DNA of 64,000 nt. Origin: Spirodela intermedia. Its lineage: Eukaryota > Streptophyta > Magnoliopsida > Alismatales > Araceae. Numbering within the stretch: the stretch's first letter is position 1; each line of letters opens with the position of its first letter. The notes beneath the pieces are model-generated. The model saw nothing but the letters and a program-made list of their open reading frames with translations, had not been told where the DNA came from and ran no database searches. Where the stretch lies: contig LR746276.1 in NCBI GenBank assembly GCA_902729315.2, positions 1,155,169 through 1,219,168 of the forward strand, read 5' to 3'. Shown here piece by piece: positions 58,955 to 64,000 of this stretch. Made by a program: the position numbers and the translations under genes.

Positions 58955-59317
58955 GGCTCCCAGGGTATGCTGCTCTCAGAGTCTCTCTCTCCTCCCCACA
59001 CAACATGCAGGAGGAGGAGGGGGAGTTGTAAAGCGAAGGAAGGGGGCATAAAGCTGAGTCGGACCTCAGGAGCCTTTCATTTTCTGCACCTCCAGCTGTA
59101 ATGGCGGCCCAAGATCGAGTTAGGGTACAGTTGGGGTCAGGAATAAGGGTGTCAACTGCAAGCATCCACAAGATCTAGGCTCGAAGAAACCCATACAATC
59201 AAAGAATATGGCCAACCTAAGCTTCATCTCTTCCCCAAAGTTCCAACGTTTGAAGCAACTTTACCCACAGGAGTTGAGTTGATGAGCAAGCGAACGGTCT
59301 CCTGTACTTGAGGATTT
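58955..59317 (-). other. Gap between MYCBP and tetraspanin genes
   Basis: About 360 bases that must hold the MYCBP 3' UTR and the tetraspanin promoter or leader. No clear TATA box. Confidence 0.6.
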
Positions 59318-59509
59318 CTAGGGCTCCTGAGAGGAGTGCCCTCTCCATGCGTCTCCCTCGGTTGCGGGCAGCAACGGCTCCCCCCGGCGCTTGAGTTCTT
59401 CGAGCTACCACGGAAGAAGGAAATAACCCAAGTTACTGGCCTATACTACATTTATAGATAGTTCGTATATCCTACATCCCAATTACGCCGACCCCAATCA
59501 GCTCCTCCC

Positions 59510-59549
<40 letters not shown>

Positions 59550-62500
59550 TTCTCACTCATACGGGAAATGTATTTTTGTCAGAGATTACCTCCTCGCGTG
59601 TGCTTCTGTGAGCATGCAAAAGCTGCTCATACTTGATCTGCAGGTCCGATTTCTCCGCCCGGAGTTTTTCATACTCAGCAATGCTCGGGCCTCCCAGTTT
59701 CTGTTGAATGAACCTGGCAACGCCGCAGAGTTTAGTCTCCCAATAAAAGTCACAGGAGTCGTCGAAGGAAGACAAATCTTAAAGAAGAAATTACTGGGTT
59801 GCATCAGCGCTCAAAGAAGAAATTCAAAAAATAACCATAGCTCGTGGCTGGTGGTAAAAGGGTTAAATGTTTTATCAAAAAAATAATGATTTTATTAGAT
59901 AATTTCTAATTTTTGAGACACAGTTGGTACGTGGCCAATAGTGGGAAAGAGAACATGATCGTAGGAACCTTTCATTTATTCACTTTTGATGGAGATTACC
60001 TCGCGAGTGAAGGTTTCATTCAGAGAAAATTATAGAAAAAGACAGTAGATGAAAAAGTTATCACAATCTTTTTGAAATTATTTCAATGTTCTAGCCATGA
60101 AGCTTGCTATTTCCTCGTACGCTGACTTTAGAAGTCCCATAAACTCACCGGCATCTTCCTCTATTTGCTTCTATTCATTGAGGACGATACCATAGAAAAT
60201 GATTTAGGAAGAGTAACAAGGAAATTGGGCTCCCAAAGATTTCCAAGGATTGAAAAAAACCAGATCAGTCAGGTACAATGTGATCTTCATCAGGGTCAAC
60301 AGATCACCATGGAGTTAGTTGACTTGCATTAAAGAAAATTTGGTAGACCCAATCGAACCAGGATGGCGACAACTTGGAATTTTCAGTTCAAGGAGAATCT
60401 CCATCAGGACCTATTCATACAGCAGAGACAAGATCGGCCGCTTACAAGAGAACATGATCCAGCAGTCCTTTTGGAATTACCTTGTTAGGAGATGATTCCA
60501 GGAAGAGAAGAAAGTAGAAGAATTTATCAACCATGGAGACGGCTTATATTTTTAATGGATCCTTGGGGATTGAGATTTGCGCAGGAATATAGCACCAGGT
60601 TCTTCTTTGTTAGAAAGAAGTATTCTGAGAAATACAAATCTGGTTTTCCTTTTTAGTTTGGGGTTTGATGCTGATGTTTCAGACAGGGAAGCTTTCTGGA
60701 ATGTACAGGCAGTAGGATGACTTAGAAATTAATTTATTCCAAGTAAGTTGTATCCAACTTAAACAAGAAGACATGCTAGTCGTATTTAAAATAGAATACT
60801 AAGTTCTTCAGTTCTGAACAAAAGGAAGAACTTACTCCGTAGCAGATGATGGTCTGTTGTTCTCCTCGTACAGAGCGACAAGCGCTACAAAGAAAGACGA
60901 GCGACACAGAAAGCACGTCAAACTTGCTTCAAGGTTAGAAGCATTAAAATTATTGGCCAGTTGTACAAGAAAAGAGGATGATGAAGAGAAACCTTTAGTA
61001 AGAGCATCAAGTACTCCACTAGATTCTAGATACTTCCTAAAAGCTTCCTTTTTCGCTTCCTTTTCCTGGGTAAAATGTGAACTATGTGGGATTATTTAAG
61101 AGGATGCAAAGAATGAACCTTGAATCAGTCACTGGTAATAATTATGTCAGATAGGCATTCAGGTCTGGTGATAAAAAAATTTAAATAAAATCCTCATTCT
61201 TAAATAGTTTCATCTGCATAGCCAATTGGGCATATGCAACAACAGATTATAATGTTAAACTCAATTGATATAGTAGAATTAGGACGAGAGAATCCATGAG
61301 AAAGTTGAGATGTAATATTCGAAATTTCTCTTTCCTCCATCAAAAGCAACCATAACTTGACCCCAGAGTTGTCATATTTTCTGTCGTGAATGTACCCCGC
61401 GGGAAAAAAATCCATAGAGTTTCTACCTCCCCATGACACATCACTATCAAAGATTAATCCATCAAGAATTTTTTAAAAACTCATACGATACCACGTTCGG
61501 ATTTTCTGTGAAGGCCGGGCCTTCATAGGTTGCATCCATGAATTTCCTTTTGAAGGAATCATTCCAATGAACTTGAACAAATGTCATTATCTTTTTCACC
61601 TACTATAACATCGTGTAAAAAATTAAATAAATATCAGGGTATGATTAAACAACAGTGGGGAAATAATCAAAACAGACAATTACAAACACCAAAATACCTA
61701 CTTTTTAAGTTGTGGCAATATTACAAGTCTCATGACATTTTCATGTACATTCTACCTATAACAAGAGGAATGTCTACAATCGTAGCTAAACATACAAACC
61801 AGAATCTTATCTTCAAAATTTTCTCCCTAATTTGTCTTTTCTCTCTTTGAATTTTAAGAAGACAGATGAATGTTTTGAAGTTCCACGATTTAGAGAGACA
61901 ATCAGTCTATTCATAGATCTGTCACCATTTCATCGTGATGAAAATTCCACACCCTAATAATAAATTCATAAGTTGATAAAACTCAAGGAACATTAGAACG
62001 TCGTTGGGGGCCTCGGCCATCTGTAATTGCTGAATATCTTTACCAGATTCTTCACATCCCCAATTTCTTTAATTCAGCTCTTTCTTAGTCTAGGACAGAA
62101 AAGAAGCATTGGGCTTATTAATTCATATATATTATGGGTGAGCGTTCTTAAGGATCATCAGAACTAGAAGCATCAAGGTCCATCATCAGGTACGAATTTC
62201 CATTTATTAAGGCCGTAATAAACATTGTACAAGGGAAATACCCGAATCCATCGAAAGGATGAGGATATATCTTCCCTAAATAGCACAGTTGCATCACATG
62301 GTTGGATTTAGATGAGATATTCTGGAGGTAGTGTATCATGACCATTACAAACAAAATAAAAATCAGGATAGTCGATAAAGCCATATTTGCGTGAAAAATA
62401 GATAAACAAATATGAAGAAGAGTATTAGCGAAATAAGCATCAAAACCTGGATAAAATTTTCAAAGTTCCGTTTCAGGCGGGGCAAATGATCCTCGCTAAT

Positions 62501-63013
62501 GCAGTCGTGAGAGATTTTATAAAATCTGATTTCGTCTAAGAAAACATAGGATCGCTGTCGCATTTTATAAAACGGCAATCAATCCCCCACGACAGGCTCT
62601 TATCCTACAATGAACTGCGCGTAAGAAAACCAAAACCTATTCACTCAGCCTTCCGTGCTATGAATTCAGCTAGCCATATGCGCACTTTTTATCATGGGCC
62701 GATCACTCATTTATCTGATTTATCCTGTATAAATGAAATGCCATGGCGTATCACAAGAAGAAAGCATGACAACTATCAGTGAAATAATGAAAATTCACCT
62801 CAGTGCTCGGCAGAACCACCGATAAGAGGGGAATCGAAGGATACGGATCGAGAAAAGAATCACTCACAGGATTAAACATGACTTCAACGTCAATCTAAAG
62901 GAAAATCCGTGGAACAACAAAATTGCACAAGAAGAACAGAACGCCCCCAGTTAATCTGATGAAATTTTACAATTAATACTAGTTTTCGAGGAGGAATGAC
63001 GGGGACGCACCAT
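59318..63013 (-). CDS. MYCBP: c-Myc-binding protein (MYCBP/AMY-1) homolog
   Basis: Exons in coding order: 63013-63011 (ATG only, tentative), 61065-60993, 60884-60836, 59713-59590, 59404-59318 (stop 59320-59318). They join to 336 bases, 111 aa. The protein reads EKEAKKEAFRKYLESSGVL, then DALTKALVALYEENNRPSSA, EFIQQKLGGPSIAEYEKL, DLQIKYEQLLHAHRSTRE and EELKRRGEPLLPATEGD. This matches animal MYCBP (KREQFRRYLEKSGVLDTLTK) in length and order: an N-terminal helical part and a C-terminal coiled coil. In animals it binds Myc and A-kinase anchoring proteins; plants have no Myc ortholog, so the partner here is unknown. All internal junctions are in phase with GT-AG introns. The ATG exon was chosen because ATG|GTGCGT joins GAA AAG in frame; a different first exon in 61.1-63.0 kb is possible. 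Confidence 0.87.
59514..59547. repeat. (GA)n microsatellite in the last MYCBP intron
   Basis: Pure GA run inside intron 59405-59589; on the coding strand it is a CT run 43 bases after the donor. Confidence 0.9.
61066..63010 (-). other. First intron of MYCBP
   Basis: 1.9 kb, AT-rich. Scattered short ORFs, no recognised domain, no repeat structure noticed. Confidence 0.5.
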
Positions 63014-63300
63014 GATCTTCTTCCCGCGGAAAGCTTTCACGTAGGGACGGGGAAGGAACGGATCTCCAAGTGGAGAGAATAAAGGGCGGACGATTTGTGG
63101 CAAGCCCGGACCCTCCCCGGACATAAAGAAATACTCAAAAAATGGGCTTCGGGCCAATGGGCTTCGGGCCTAAGTTCAATGAAACCAGAACCCGCCTCTC
63201 TCTTCCCCCCCTCTCTGTGCACTTTTCCAAGAGAAATGGAGAGAGAAAGCGAGAGAGAGAGAGTCTCACACTATCTTGAGGTCTTCGGTCAATCATGTGA

Positions 63301-63376
<76 letters not shown>

Positions 63377-64000
63377 CTCATTTGACTTAATCACTCTCTT
63401 GGAAACAAGCATTTATTATTAGCCTAATCTCTGGTGAAGTAATTCACTTCTATTATGTTTTATTATTTTATATGGTACATTATTTATTTTATTATGTATT
63501 TTATTTAGGGCATAGCAGTGGTCCCTAGGGCTCGACTAGGCTTAGATAGGAACCAGATTGAGCTTCTATTTTTACCATCGGGCTTCGGCCCGATCCCGGC
63601 CCATGGACACCTCTGTAGAGTTAGATGTCCTAACGCAACTTTGACTGCGGCCTCCGGGCTGACAGCTCTTTAATGGGCCGTGGGCCAGGGCCAACTTGTT
63701 GCGGGCGGGCCGGAATAGTGGACAAGGGGGCCCGCCGCCTCTGCTCAAGTCAGAGATAGTACGTCCACCCTATTGAATGCGTCCCCTCACCTCACACCGA
63801 AGAGAGAGAGAGGGAGAGTAGGGATAGAGAGAGAAGGTAGAGGAAGAGATAGGTGGGTGGAGAGGCGGAGGATATGGAGGAGGAGAGAGTAAAGAAGAGA
63901 GAGGGGGAGATGGGTTGACAGTGAACAGAACGATAGATGCGTAGATGGAGGGAAAGAGGAGACCGTGGAATAAATTATCATAGAGAGAGAAAGGTAGGAG
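63014..64000. other. Upstream region of MYCBP to the window end
   Basis: Holds a tandem TGGGCTTCGGGCC at about 63143-63170 close to the MYCBP start, a long (CT)n tract at 63303-63368, GGGCC-rich DNA at 63580-63730 and GA-rich DNA from 63800 on. No gene recognised. Confidence 0.6.
63303..63368. repeat. (CT)n microsatellite with CCCT interruptions
   Basis: CT run of about 66 bases interrupted by three CCCTCT units, upstream of MYCBP. Confidence 0.95.

Overview
The window is nuclear DNA of a flowering plant, probably a non-grass monocot. The genes are split by many introns and include plant-only families (PLATZ, CCB4, plant PPR, plant tetraspanin). Gene starts are strongly GC-rich, introns and intergenic DNA are AT-rich, (CT)n/(GA)n microsatellites are very common, and old Ty1/copia and Ty3/gypsy remains are present. 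The species assignment is an inference; nothing here names one.

Layout. 1-5078 (+): 3' part of an AGD8/9/10-type ARF-GAP gene, cut by the window edge. 5888-9905 (+): CCB4, a chloroplast cytochrome b6 haem-assembly factor, 8 exons. 10526-15828 (-): SCAI homolog, 10 exons that join in frame to 609 aa. 16274-16756 (-): small secreted glycine-rich protein. 17128-18849 (+): chloroplast-type PPR protein close to EMB2750. 20378-23740 (+): small J-domain protein, 6 exons. 25049-25753 (-): AIG2-like gamma-glutamylcyclotransferase, one exon. 27078-27767 (-): small protein with the Cys-rich N-terminal motif of OCTOPUS-like proteins. About 28.7-46.7 kb (+): a long gene for a coiled-coil protein with an AIR9-type C-terminal domain. 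48726-50044 (+): PLATZ zinc-binding transcription factor. 58039-58954 (-): tetraspanin. 59318-63013 (-): MYCBP (c-Myc-binding protein) homolog.

Repeats. Intron 13 of the AIR9-like gene (39691-45250) holds a decayed sense copia element. That element is itself interrupted by a ~250-bp LTR-like insertion, a perfect 29-bp inverted repeat and the 3' end of an antisense copia element. The intron before it has a tandem ~115-140 bp repeat that runs into the 3' splice site of exon 13. Between 52.16 and 57.74 kb a gypsy 5' part and a copia 3' part lie between two related LTR-like direct repeats, and a short plastid psbB fragment is inserted in the copia part.

The genes are not a pathway; they are ordinary single genes in mixed orientation. 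The most unusual gene-level features are three introns that read best as GC-AG introns (SCAI, PPR, AIR9-like) and two genes whose first coding exon appears to be only the ATG (PLATZ, MYCBP). I found no convincing new biological system, RNA gene or CRISPR-like array.
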